A DNA stretch of 64,000 nucleotides, taken from NCBI RefSeq assembly GCF_027744825.2, contig NC_071342.1, positions 11,675,501 to 11,739,500 on the forward strand. The letters are read 5' to 3'. Shown in pieces: positions 9,913-23,658 of the stretch (positions within the stretch are counted from its first letter, which is position 1; each line of letters opens with the position of its first letter). Source of the DNA: Synchiropus splendidus (taxonomy: Eukaryota; Chordata; Actinopteri; Syngnathiformes; Callionymidae). The position numbers were made by a program, and so were the translations under genes. The notes under the pieces were generated by a model. That model had not been told where the DNA came from and searched no databases. It worked only from the letters and a program-made list of their open reading frames with translations.

Positions 9913-12420
9913 ACCCTGTTGAAAAAGAAACTGCCGTCTCCTGTGACACGTAGCAGATGACAGTTATTATCTGTATCTCTGTGAAGTCGCTCTCAGTGCG
10001 AGAGTTGAAACAGTCACACTAGATCATCAGAGACAATTTGTTTGTTGTGATGTGGTTTATTATTTAACCCAAAGTGACAGTGAGAACGACAACAGTGGTG
10101 CTCCACTTTCCATCTGAAGTTTGTTTATCTGGCTTTACTCGGGCAACCAAAGAGCTTAACACACTTCAACCTCAAAATCCAGATGCAAATGAAGTGAACC
10201 CAGACTCGACGTCGCTCAACATGAGGCTGAAGCTGCGGAGACGATCATCTGAGACCACGTCTTCACCACAACAGCCGAAGAAGCTCCTCAGAGTCCAGAT
10301 TTTGTTTTCTCAATTCCAAGTTCGCTGTTTACTCCTCGACTTGCTGATGGCATGGAAGCTTATAGTGTGTGTCTGCGCGTGCATTTGCCTAATCGCAGCA
10401 TCTGCTGCCGTCCTGGCTCTCATGCAAACATCATCCATCACTGCTGAAGTGACATCCTTTATTACCAGCCCATTTGTCGTGTTATTGAAAAGACTTTATC
10501 ATCATAGAACCAAGTCGTGTTCTCCGACCTGTGACACACAAAGAAACTCAGCTCATCGAAACTGTTTGAATAAAGTGAAGGCGACGGTGACGAGAGGAGG
10601 CGGTGTATGATTTACGCCGACGTGATGAATGTGACTGTTAAATTAAAGTCTGAGGATCTGAAGGGAGGCGGCGGAATATTGGTTTTGTGGCGCTCTTTGT
10701 TATTAAAATACTGACTGAGTCATCTGGAATTACAAATCAGGTTCTCTTTTATTGTGGCCGCTGTGTTGCCGGTTTCTTAAATTTATTTAACAACTGTCCG
10801 AAATCCTCCCATTGAAAACCAAATAACCACCTCAGGCATCAGGTCGGTCTATTTCCAGCCGTATGAGGAGCTCGATATACTGTCATCATCACTTCATTGT
10901 GACTTCATTGTCACATGGGAGAGGAAACAATTTTGTGCTGGCTATGCGTCAACAGGTTACAGAGAAGGGTAACTTCAACAGCAAGGCTGGATCCAAACGT
11001 GTACTTGAACATGTGAGGCCATAGTGAGTGAGCATGTGTTGACGTTTTGTTCACAGATCGCCATCTTCGTCCTTCCTTCACTCACGAACAGGACCATTTC
11101 GGTCAGAGAGTGAGAGCCATGTTCTTTGGTTTGTGTGACCTCGCTGGGGATGAAGAAGTCCACTTGAATATTAAATATTGACTACTTAAATATTGAACAT
11201 CTTTAACAGTCGGACCGACAATCTGTAGACCTGTTATCTTACTATCATGCTCCAGCAACAGTCATAGAGGGTCAGAACAACACATCAAAACAGAAATGGA
11301 TTCTAAACATGAGACCTTTAAACACGAGACATTTTTTGACAGCAAAAGATGTGATGTCTGTCTACAAAGACAGGTAATAAAAGCGCTTCATTATTTATTC
11401 AAAAGAGTCCACCCTGTAAGTTTCAAGACTGTCCTGTTTTTTTTGGCAGAAAAATGAAATTGTCGTGGCACCTGCCGTCCTGTCACAAACACACGGTGGT
11501 TTATTTGCCTGAGGCTTTTTTGGAATGAGGCACCGTAATCCATTCATCAGGCAAGTGCCATCTGAGGTTGGCACTCTCCCTGATCTACAACCTCATTTAC
11601 ACCTCAGACACCAGCTCGCCTCCCTCCGACTGCGCCAACATAAAACAGGATCAACAGCTGTAAATCCACCAACGCGGCGCCGTCCCTTATGTCCAAATCC
11701 TGGCTTCAAAAGAAACTATTTAGGAATGATGCACGACTATGCTGTGCAACAAAAAAAAAAGGGAAGGCAGGTTTAGATGCGACTACTCATCTGTGACCGA
11801 CATCTCTGAAGTTTGCCAGTTTCTGTGCTGCGCTGCACACGTGTTCTCAGGAAGGTAACGCTTTTCTCTGACAACGTCAACAAGATTTTCCAGTTGCACT
11901 TTGGTAAAACATCTGGGAATTTTACTGGGCTCCTCTGGTCATATTAAAACATTCATTGTGTGTAGTCATACCTATCAGTAAAGAAATGTTTTGTCATCAG
12001 GTTGAAAATCTAATGTTTAATTCCTTTGCCATTTATTTGAGACCACGATTCATTTTTTCATGCTTTCCTTCTTTATTTAACCTAAGAAATAGAGTAACTT
12101 TTACTTAGGCGAGGGTGAGTGAAACATAGTTCTAAATTACTCTGATCCTCTTCTGTTATGCTGCTGTCAGTTTTTTTCTTTGAGTCTCACTTATCCCAAA
12201 AATAACAGGAGGCACCTCCAGACTTTTATGTACCTATTATATTTTATTATCCCCCATAATCAAGTGGAAATACGTACATTTTTCTACTAGTGCTCATCGT
12301 TACTCAGTTGCAGGAACATCACATAAAGAAAGTTTTGATTCTCGCTTCAGGCAACTCAGCCAGACATGTTGCCATGGTGCATTCTAGTTTCCTCCCAAAT
12401 TCCAAATTTGAATGAACCGC
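9913..12420. other. Intergenic, no gene supported
   Basis: The longest open stretch is 178 codons on the + strand (10074-10610). It has a hydrophobic segment near its middle but no family resemblance, no repeat structure and no splice context that I can defend, so it is not called as a gene. The rest is unremarkable. Confidence 0.4.
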
Positions 12421-12700
12421 AATGGAACGGAAGGTTACCTATATGTAACCATCGTCCTCAGAAGTGGATATTCCCAGAAGCCAGTTCTGACTTCTTCTTC
12501 AGAGTTTATTCATGAAAAAATATGTATTTTATGATATTTTGATGTTGTTTTATGATATTAATTTTATTCAGAATTTTATTCATGACGTCTTTCCAATTTG
12601 CATTAAGGCTATTTTTTGGGCATGACTTGCACCTGGCCCCAGACTCATTTGCTCAGGAAAAGGCGGGCCCCGAGATCAAAAAGGTTAAGAACCGCTGGTC
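12421..12700. repeat. Degraded dispersed repeats
   Basis: The palindrome-like ggttacctatatgtaacc (about 12433-12450) resembles the 'GGTTACGTATGTAACC' motif of a teleost repeat. The segment ending aaaaaggttaagaaccgctg (about 12677-12696) resembles the widespread 'CAGTGGTTCTTAACCTTTTT' repeat end in inverted orientation. Both are recalled patterns and the copies are worn. Confidence 0.4.
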
Positions 12701-13074
12701 TCAAGGGATTTGCCCACATGGAGAAACAGTCTTTTAAGATCACTTTGTATCATTACCATCATCATCATCATCCAGTGGAACTTTGAAGTATTCACTTGCC
12801 ATGATATCATTGTGTTACTCATAAGTAAGTTAATCATTTGGGATTGATGTGATTATATATGAATATCACTCAATAAATTACTCAACGATATACATCAAAA
12901 TATTTTCATGCAGTCTTTTACCATCAGTTCGGAGCACCATCTGTTTCCACATCATTATTTATAGTCCTTTCAGTCCAGTTTTTGGAAGATTCCAGACCCT
13001 TTTCTAATTTGCACTTGCAAAAAAGGTGTCAACACTAGCCGCACTATCGACAAGTGCAGGAGACGCTATTCAGG

Positions 13075-13132
13075 CCGTATAAAATGACATAGCTGGCCAT
13101 ATTTGGCCCCGAGGCCATGAGTTTGACACCAG
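13075..13132. repeat. Fragment of a 'tcaaactcatggcc' type dispersed repeat
   Basis: Read on the minus strand this gives gtgtcaaactcatggcctcg followed by gggccaaatatggcc, the shape of a common vertebrate repeat end. Related ends occur at about 56260 and 59160. Confidence 0.45.
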
Positions 13133-15660
13133 GCGACATACCCTTGTTTTAACAGGCAGCAGAAAACATCAGTCACTAGTATAAGTCATATTATTCTAAA
13201 CAATACTGCGCTGCTGCTGTGCATCGTGATTAAACAGCAACTTTAGAAAGCGTTAGGAATTTAAAGGCAGCTGTTATTCATTTGAAATATAATCGCTGTG
13301 CACTGAAGGGGAACAAATGTAGCCGCTTCTTTAGCTGGTCTTGAGCCGTCCTTCTGCAGCGGCCGGCCTTGTTGAGTGAATCACTTTTATGGCCGCAGAG
13401 GTGAAGTCTCCTGCTATCGATGGGATGCTGAGGTCTAATAGACGTGATGGGGGATACGGAGGGGCAGTGACAGGAGAGTAAGCAAAGGAGAAAGATACGC
13501 ATGGAAATGAATTGATGCCACTCATCGATTTTGGTAGGAAAAGCTTAGATGTTCTTTTGTCTTAAGCGAAAATAATTAGCGAGGCTCGACGCGAGAGCCT
13601 CGGTGAGTCAAGATCAGCTGCTGAAAAATGCTGGTTATTTCCTCCTTCTGACTCATTAGGTGGTAATACAGAGAACAAATCTGAGCCCGCTAGAAAGATA
13701 ATCATTCGGCAGTAAGCTTCAGTAAATCTCAAACTATCCAAACTTTAGCGACGCTAATGTGTGTTGAAACTCAGCAGAACCCGCATTTACAACCTGCTTA
13801 TCAACAATACATGCAGAAGGTTTGGGGTCTGAAGCCAATAAAATCTGGTCTTCAGTGAAGGATTTTGACGGAGACCAAATTTTTGTTGCCGACTAATCGC
13901 TGCAGCCCTGGAGTCAAACCTGTTTCCTGCGATGGGTTGGACTCTGTTGGGTTTTGGTACCATTCATGTATTTATGGAGGAATCTCTAGACAGGGATTTG
14001 ATGGTTTCACGGTTTTAGATCTCACGCATGATGATGTAAGCTTCCTCCATTCTGGCGTGATGAAGACCTAAGAACTGTATACAATAAGGTGGCGTTTTGT
14101 GTTTCTTAACAAGTTCCTGCCACTTCACTGTAGGTTGAGAAGCTTGGCCATCTGGAGGAGGATCAGAGCAGAACAGCTGAAGGTCATGAGGGCCCTGAAT
14201 TGTCCATTTTTTATGGATGTTAGTTCCAGAACGAGTTGGCTGAAGTCATGAAATGCACTATAATTATTGCCACAAACCTCCATAAGCTCTTTCTGTTACT
14301 GTCTTAGCTCAGATGCGGCGCAGCATTATAATTAGAGCCACAAAAGCCAGAGCTTTGAAGAGCTCCAGGTACGTTCCTCTGAGACGGGTATCAATTCTTT
14401 CATGCGACTCAGAGATAAAGTGGAATTAGCATAATCAAAATGCAAACCTTTTTCAAATGCATTTCCGGTCGCTCTGCCTTCTAAATACGAGAAATCCCTG
14501 AGGAGAATGGCATCAACATAAAGGAAGGAGTGTCCAGCCGCTGAAGTCTCCACCGGCTGTGAGAAGATCTGGAGCTTCCACATGACCAGACAAAGACAGA
14601 TTGCCGGAATTAGACATTGATTTAAGGTTCTCTCAAATGGGCCTCAGGATAGCCACCTCAGATAAGTCCTATCTTTCCTCCCCTGACCCCAAACCTGTCC
14701 AGGCCTGATGCTGCTTTCCCGGCTCCACACAAGGAAATCGTTACGTGTTACGGGTCTCCCTCATGAGCCCCTTCTTCCTCCAATTAGAAGAGCGCTGTTC
14801 AGATGAAAAACTTCTTTGGATCCACGATATCATATCGGAGGGTTTTCCTTCTCCCAGGTCTCGCAGTGGTCTAACAAGTTGGTGATAGAGCACTTCCTCG
14901 CCGGTGTGGCCTGTGGTTACTAAGCTCATAATAAACGTGCAGTGTAATGTTGCAGGCCTTCTACCGTGGGACCTCATTTATCAGGAAAAGGCCGGCAGTG
15001 TCAGAGTCATTTCCTCGTGAGATGCAGCCACACAGCAAATGACTCACTCAATTGAGCTTATTTTCCGCAAGTTATGCTCAAGCAACTTCTCTCTGTCTCG
15101 ACATCATTCGACATGAAAAGCAATGGACCTTTGTGGAATACCCCAGAGTGGCAAGTTCATATCAGCAGAAAATATTTTACATTCACTAACTGTGGGGAAA
15201 TAGTTCAGTATGTGGATGTTCCCTTTATCGAGCACATGACCGTATATCTTCATTTAAACTCCACCCATCGGACTTCAATCTAGGTGAGGCTACATCCCAG
15301 CACAATCACTGCGACGCCAGACAAGATCTCCTGCAGCTTTTTCTCCTCAAGATACAGCTTTGCTTTCTCCCTCATCCCAAGTATAGAAACAGAGCCATCA
15401 CAAGCTGCTCGCCTGCAGTCTAGCGATCCTCCCCGTCTCTGGGAAATGCACTCTGGGATAAGCAGAGTGTGTTAAAATGTGAAGTTAGTCAGTCATTCCC
15501 TGGTTTTGCCAAAATACAAGGATCCACTGCCACTGAAACACAGGGCACTTAGGACAAACTTCCTTAAGGAGCCACCTCACATACTGTGACGGTTTTGAGG
15601 CACCATGCGGTCAAATGTAGGAGGAATCAAGAAAAAGAATCTTCATATTATGGGGTAAAA
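13133..15660. other. Intergenic, no gene seen
   Basis: No coding exon or RNA gene is supported. The small open frames on both strands show no recognisable motif and no neighbouring frames that splice together. Confidence 0.45.
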
Positions 15661-15681
15661 ATACATATATACACACATACA

Positions 15682-15686
<5 letters not shown>

Positions 15687-15736
<50 letters not shown>

Positions 15737-15783
15737 TGTATATATATATACATATATATATGTATATACATATATATATATAC
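15687..15783. repeat. Compound (TG)n / (TA)n microsatellite
   Basis: An uninterrupted TG run at 15687-15735 is followed by TA-rich sequence to 15783 with inverted 'tgtctgtatata' and 'tatatacagaca' flanks. The cluster could extrude as a hairpin or Z-DNA. Confidence 0.95.
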
Positions 15784-16059
15784 AGACACACACAAAATCA
15801 CAAAATTGTAACAAAAAAAAAAAAAAAAAGTATATTTTATTCTGTATAACTCAATTTTATTGACATTTACTTCATTTTTTCTTCAAATAAATATTGTACA
15901 TGGAACATTTTATTTTTTGGACATTTTATTAGGGTTGGGGTTATTTATATCATACATTTATATTATTTATTTGTTTTAATGAGTTTCAACGAGCCGCAGG
16001 GAATACTCTTTTTCTGAGATCAGAAAAATAGGTCTTTAAAATAACAACTAACAACAACA

Positions 16060-16460
16060 ACTGAAACACCCGAACCATCCAAAACAAATGGCTAACCTTA
16101 ACCAGGGCCTAAACCAAACTTAAAACCATTTATAATGACCCAGTTATTTTGAAGTCTTCATCCTCAAAATGAGACTTAACCTTGTGTAAATAGCCTTGAA
16201 TACCAAAAGGTCCCCACAAGAAGGTGTGTTTCCAAGAATTGGTCCCCACAAGTATAGCTATAAATTTGCATGCACACACACTTATGTTGGTGTCCATATC
16301 TCTGTGAGGACCTCTCATTGCCATGATGCTTTCGCCAGCCTCCCACCCTCAACCTAACCATCCAAAACAAACCTTAACCAGGACTCTGAACCAAACTGAA
16401 GCCCTCTTGTGTTTTCCCCCAAATTGGACCTCACTAATATAGATATGACTAAACACACAA
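16060..16460. repeat. Two adjacent copies of a dispersed teleost repeat ('aaccttaaccagg' family)
   Basis: Copy one (about 16075-16285) has ccttaaccagggc, aatgacccagttat, cttcatcctcaaaatgagac and ggtccccacaag. Copy two (about 16295-16455) has tctgtgaggacctct, ttgccatgatgctttc, ctaaccatccaaaacaa and aaccaggactctgaacc. Both match a non-coding repeat I recall as abundant in fish, with ends that read GTGAGGACC at one side and GGTCCCCAC at the other. A third copy lies at about 20070-20310. Confidence 0.7.
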
Positions 16461-17654
16461 ACAATTGTTCCTTGTCCTCTTATAACGTAATAATAAATAA
16501 ATAAATAAAACACTAATACTAGTACACAAAGCACATTTATGCTTTTCAGCTGTTGGAAATATTTTTTATGATCAGTTTTATTCCTACTTCTCAAGGGCCA
16601 CGTCAACACGCACTGTACCCAAGTCATATTTTGACTTCTGTATAATAATAATTATGATATTTATTATTATTGTACAGACCGTAAACGTTGAAGATTTATT
16701 AGAGAGTAAAAGTCTCTTCTCTTACTCCTGCAGAGAAATGTAAAAATAAAAACGCAGCTCCAGATCCATGATAGTTCGAGATCACCTTGCACTGAGATGA
16801 CTCATCCCTGAGTCGGACACTTACGGAAGCAGCACCGTGTTACAGTTGCATAACTTGCTTTTTTGTCACCCGGTATGCAGCCATGTACAAACAGGACGTC
16901 TTGTGTTAGATAAGAGCCAAAGAGGGCCCTGAATTCATATCAGCAGCGGAGCCCCACAGGCTATGGGACGTCAGTCTGAGACTCCCAACGGCTGATCGTG
17001 AGGCGAAACTGCGTGGCTCGCTTCTAAATTTGTTGCTGGGCCCAGCCAGGATCTGTGAAGTGTAGAATCTGACCTGCAACAGGAGGCTGCAGGTGAGGCA
17101 TGAATCGTCTTTTTAACGCAGACGGTCATCTTCATTTCAGCACCCCTCTTCCTTTGACGTGACTTTACATGGACTTGACATTGCATTGCGTCTGTTACGT
17201 TACACAAACCATAGCGATACATCTAAACCAGAGCTGGACTACATCCTTCCTCCCAGTCAGTCAAGTTACACACACACAACAGTCTGTTTCCACAGATGGA
17301 AATGTCTGGAGCCCAAAATGTAATGGTTTATCCTTCAGTTCATCTGAGCAGCATGTCTGCACACCACTCTGCTGACTGATAATGATGAAAGGTTTAATCC
17401 ATAAGTCAAATGAGTCACTCTACACTTGTACAAGCTCAGGTTGAGGGGGCAGCGACCTAAACACAGAGGCCCAAATTTCCCGCCCCACAGAAAGCTCCTG
17501 GAAAGAGACGTGGTCCACCTGCCAGTGAGACGTTCACCAACAGCCGGCTTAGGCTTACAGCAGGCAAGACACCTGGTTCTTCCATGAGTGCCTCCTGGAC
17601 GACCAATCTCCTCCACTCAGCCATGTCTTAAGCAGTTTCAACTAACAATGGGTG
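16461..17654. other. Intergenic, no gene seen
   Basis: No coding exon, RNA gene or complete repeat is recognisable. Confidence 0.4.
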
Positions 17655-17735
17655 GGTGAGGTATCGTGAAACAGTGTTGCAGGGGTGATGAACTATTTTC
17701 CAGTGCCATCTGGTGGCCTCTGAAAACAATCATTT
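17655..17735. mobile_element. Partial copy of the palindromic MITE-like family
   Basis: In inverted orientation it carries gaggtatcgtgaaacagtg, gcaggggtgatgaac and the core gtgccatctggtgg (17703-17716). This follows the order found to the right of the copy at 1779. One arm is missing. Confidence 0.5.
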
Positions 17736-20060
17736 CTGCTGTATATATACTGCATATATACTTTCTTTGTGGTGCATGAAAGTTTGATGATGAAAAATCA
17801 TGAAAAATCGTCTTTGCTTTTGTTGTTTTGGAGCAAAGATTCATGGATGAAGTTCCCATCACCTTTTTGCTAGTATTGCTAACGCACATTAGCATCACAG
17901 CTGGCGCATTTGTGTGACGTTGACAACATTTCTATAAAGCAGTAAATAATCTCTATCATCTCGCTTGTGAGAAGCATCAACCTAAGGAGACATGAAGGTG
18001 TAGACCACTGCAGGCGCAGATCTCCTGGGCTAATCTTAGTCAAGCTAATGGCCGTATCGAGGCCAGTGAGTTGAGTCATCATGTTAGTAAATGTATGGTA
18101 AGTGGTGATGGTCCATTTCATGTCGTCGCATGATGTTTCGTTGCTCGTGCCCGGGGAAGGAGGAGACGTGTGAGGACAACAGCAGTTGGGAAAACAGAGA
18201 TTAGAGGCAGCAGATGTTGTAGATTCCTCTCCGAGCCACCAGCAAGAGACAACAACATACTGGCATTTAGAAAACACACACAAACAATGAGCTCTAATGA
18301 CTTGGCAAGACAGAACATTTTTACAGCTCCATCTGAGGTCTGCGTCACACTGTTCGTCTGTGCATTCTCAGCCGCACGAGTGGAGGGAACCTGAGAGGAA
18401 ACCAGCATGAAGCCGCTCGCACTTGTCCACACACTCACCTCTTGTTGTGCCGCTGTGATTTTATTATCTGCCGGTGCGAACTCCGGCTTCCGTCGATATT
18501 AGCTGAACCCTGCGTGATCAAACACAGTGACACAAGTCGCTTTGATATTTTTGGACACAAAGGGATGGAGCACTATCAGAGGGCTTATCTACACAGCAAT
18601 GGGGCTCCGGGGGCTGAGCTGGGGAGGGAAACTTCCACGCCATTCCAGACTGATGAATAAAGCACCGGCGAGGTGTGATGAAGAGGGAATCAAGCAGGCT
18701 GCTGAGGTGAATCGTTTTCTTTGAGCTCAGGCGGTGAGTAAACCTGGAGCTGCAAAGCACCCAGGGTGACTCACCTGATCCATTTCTAAAAAAGGCGAGG
18801 AAGACAAAGGCGCTGGTGCGGGAGGAGGAGAGCAGAAGCCATGGGACCATGAGGAGACTCACTGCAAATCCTCCGGACCTCCAGCTTGACCAGCCGGAAG
18901 CATAGAGGAGCAGGAGCAATAGCTTCTGGCGTCTCTAAGTAACCCCCTTTATTTTAAATATGCAAAGTCAATAGCGCCTGCCTGTGGCCACACGTGGTAT
19001 CACACTATCAACAAGAAGTAGAAGTGAACAAGAAACAAGCGAGACGCAGAACTGCACTGAGAGAGGTCCATGTGGCGCTGAGGACTCCAGGGCAGAAGTC
19101 AAGGGCAATGAACGCGATTAAGAACGTGATGGGAGGGCTGATGATATTTATTCCTCCAGCTGCATCTTCATGCTGAGAATCTAAATATGATGCCCTTTTA
19201 AATGGCCTGTTATCTAACCAGCCAATGAGACGGAGCGAGGGTTCATCCAGCCACAGCTCGCTGACCTTCTCATCATCAGTTCATCTGAAAACCCGTTCGA
19301 TTTAGCTTCTTATCCCAATTCCGAGAGCATCTCGCGCCAACTTTGTTCATTATTTTAAAGTCATGGCCCAATCCCATCTCCCTGTGGACTGTGAGAGGCT
19401 CATCCAGCTTGTTAGTCATTTGAGTTGAAGGTTTCAGCTGCTCTCCTCCCGCTGCTGCTCCCCCATGTCTATTTATCTTTCTAATGAACAGCTAATCTCT
19501 TCTCTGAGTACTGACTATATCATCAGGCGCCTCGGGCATCAACAGTGTCAGACTAAATTCTCCCTCATGCCGTTGAGCAAAAGTTTTGGTACCTAGAAAC
19601 AAGGGGTGGGGATCTGTCATTTTTAAAGTCACGTCCATGGAGTCAAATCAATCCATTTATTTTTCTATTTTCTTTCACCTGTCTATGGTACGGTTGCAGT
19701 CAACAGTTTATCTGAAATTCAAAGTTCATGACAGCTCTCACCTGTAGGTGAATGCGAGCACAAATAAGTAGGCTCCTTCACAATTGTGATTCGGACTGAC
19801 GCACAAAAAGCAAAGCTCAGCACATGAATCTGGATCCTTCTTGGACAGTCTCTAAAGAGAAAAGAAGAAAAAGAAACTTAAATAAAAGCTGCATCTTGGA
19901 ACAGAACTCTGGTTAACACATGCAAAACACAATTAATTACAACGTACTTTCTTCAATATTCTTATTTTGAGGGACAAAAAATACTGTTAAAACGAGCATC
20001 ACTTATTAAAAGAATCTAATTCAGGAGGAAGAAAGAAAGGAAGACATATATAAATACACA
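17736..20060. other. Intergenic, no gene seen
   Basis: Several open frames of 60 to 134 codons overlap on both strands between 17.9 and 19.2 kb in a locally GC-richer patch. None shows a domain motif, and overlapping frames on opposite strands point to composition rather than coding. No RNA gene is recognised. Confidence 0.4.
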
Positions 20061-20069
20061 AACATATGT

Positions 20070-20310
20070 ATTCCTATCTCTGTGAGGACCTCTAATTGCC
20101 ATAATGCTTTCCTCAGCCTCTCTCCCTATAAACCTAACCATCCAAAACACATCTCTAACCTTAACCAGGACTCTGAACCAAACATAAAATGACCCAGTTA
20201 TTATTATATTATTAAGTCTTCATCCTCAAATTCAGACTTAATTGTGTGAGGTCTGAACAAATGGTCCTGTCATAAGTGTTTTGTCAAGTATTGGTCCCCA
20301 TAAAGTAGGA
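20070..20310. repeat. Third copy of the 'aaccttaaccagg' dispersed repeat
   Basis: Contains tctctgtgaggacctctaat, ttgccataatgctttcc, aacctaaccatccaaaac, ccttaaccaggactctgaac, aaatgacccagttat and ggtccccata in the same order as the copies at 16.1-16.4 kb. Confidence 0.7.
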
Positions 20311-20347
20311 TAAACATACTGTATTCATATACTATATACATATACTG

Positions 20348-23119
<2,772 letters not shown>

Positions 23120-23379
23120 GTCCTACATAGTCAGACGACAATAAAGCCAACAATAGTTCTATATAGTTTTTTTTATATTGAAAGTTGACAACGAAGGTTG
23201 TCGGTGGATCGCTGTAAGGAGTACTCACCTGTTTTCGTTTCAAATGGCAGACACACCGTGGATAAACAGTGATAGAAACGTTGCCAGAAAACCAGAAAAC
23301 ACTTGCAAAGCAGCGTGGCTTTATCCATAGACGATCTTTGCTCTTTAATGGCCACGCCTTTTATGCAAATGAACCCTGG

Positions 23380-23658
23380 TATCCGGAAATTAGTGGTCCC
23401 GTGATGTCAGGAGAGCTAGCTTAGCATCGGAACCACTCTAGTGTGTGTCTCCGTCTTCTGCCTTTCCATGGTCCGGATGGGACTGTCAGCTCACTGTTCG
23501 GCTCTGCTTTCTTCCGCGGACTCAGTACTTGCGGTTGAGGAGGATGTCTGAAGGTGATTCGCGGCTTGTCGGAGCTCCGAGGACCAGACCGGGAGCCGCT
23601 CAGTTCGCCGCTGCGGAGTCCGACGTCTGATTTGGAAACAGGCTGCGGAGCTTCGATC
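23380..23658 (+). promoter_or_regulatory. Probable hps6 promoter and 5' UTR
   Basis: The sequence becomes GC-richer with several CpGs from about 23420. No TATA box is evident; a GGAA core occurs in tccggaaat at about 23392. Upstream ATGs occur at 23445 (a short frame ending at 23630), 23469, 23477, 23542 and 23554, so the main start may be reached by leaky scanning. The transcription start cannot be placed exactly. Confidence 0.45.

Noticed and set aside
10074..10610. 178-codon + strand open frame with a hydrophobic segment
   Set aside because: No family resemblance, no promoter or splice context and unremarkable composition; the length is not surprising for one of many frames in 64 kb.
15586..15849. 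Frames rich in Cys-Val or His-Thr repeats
   Set aside because: Translation of the TG/CA microsatellite.
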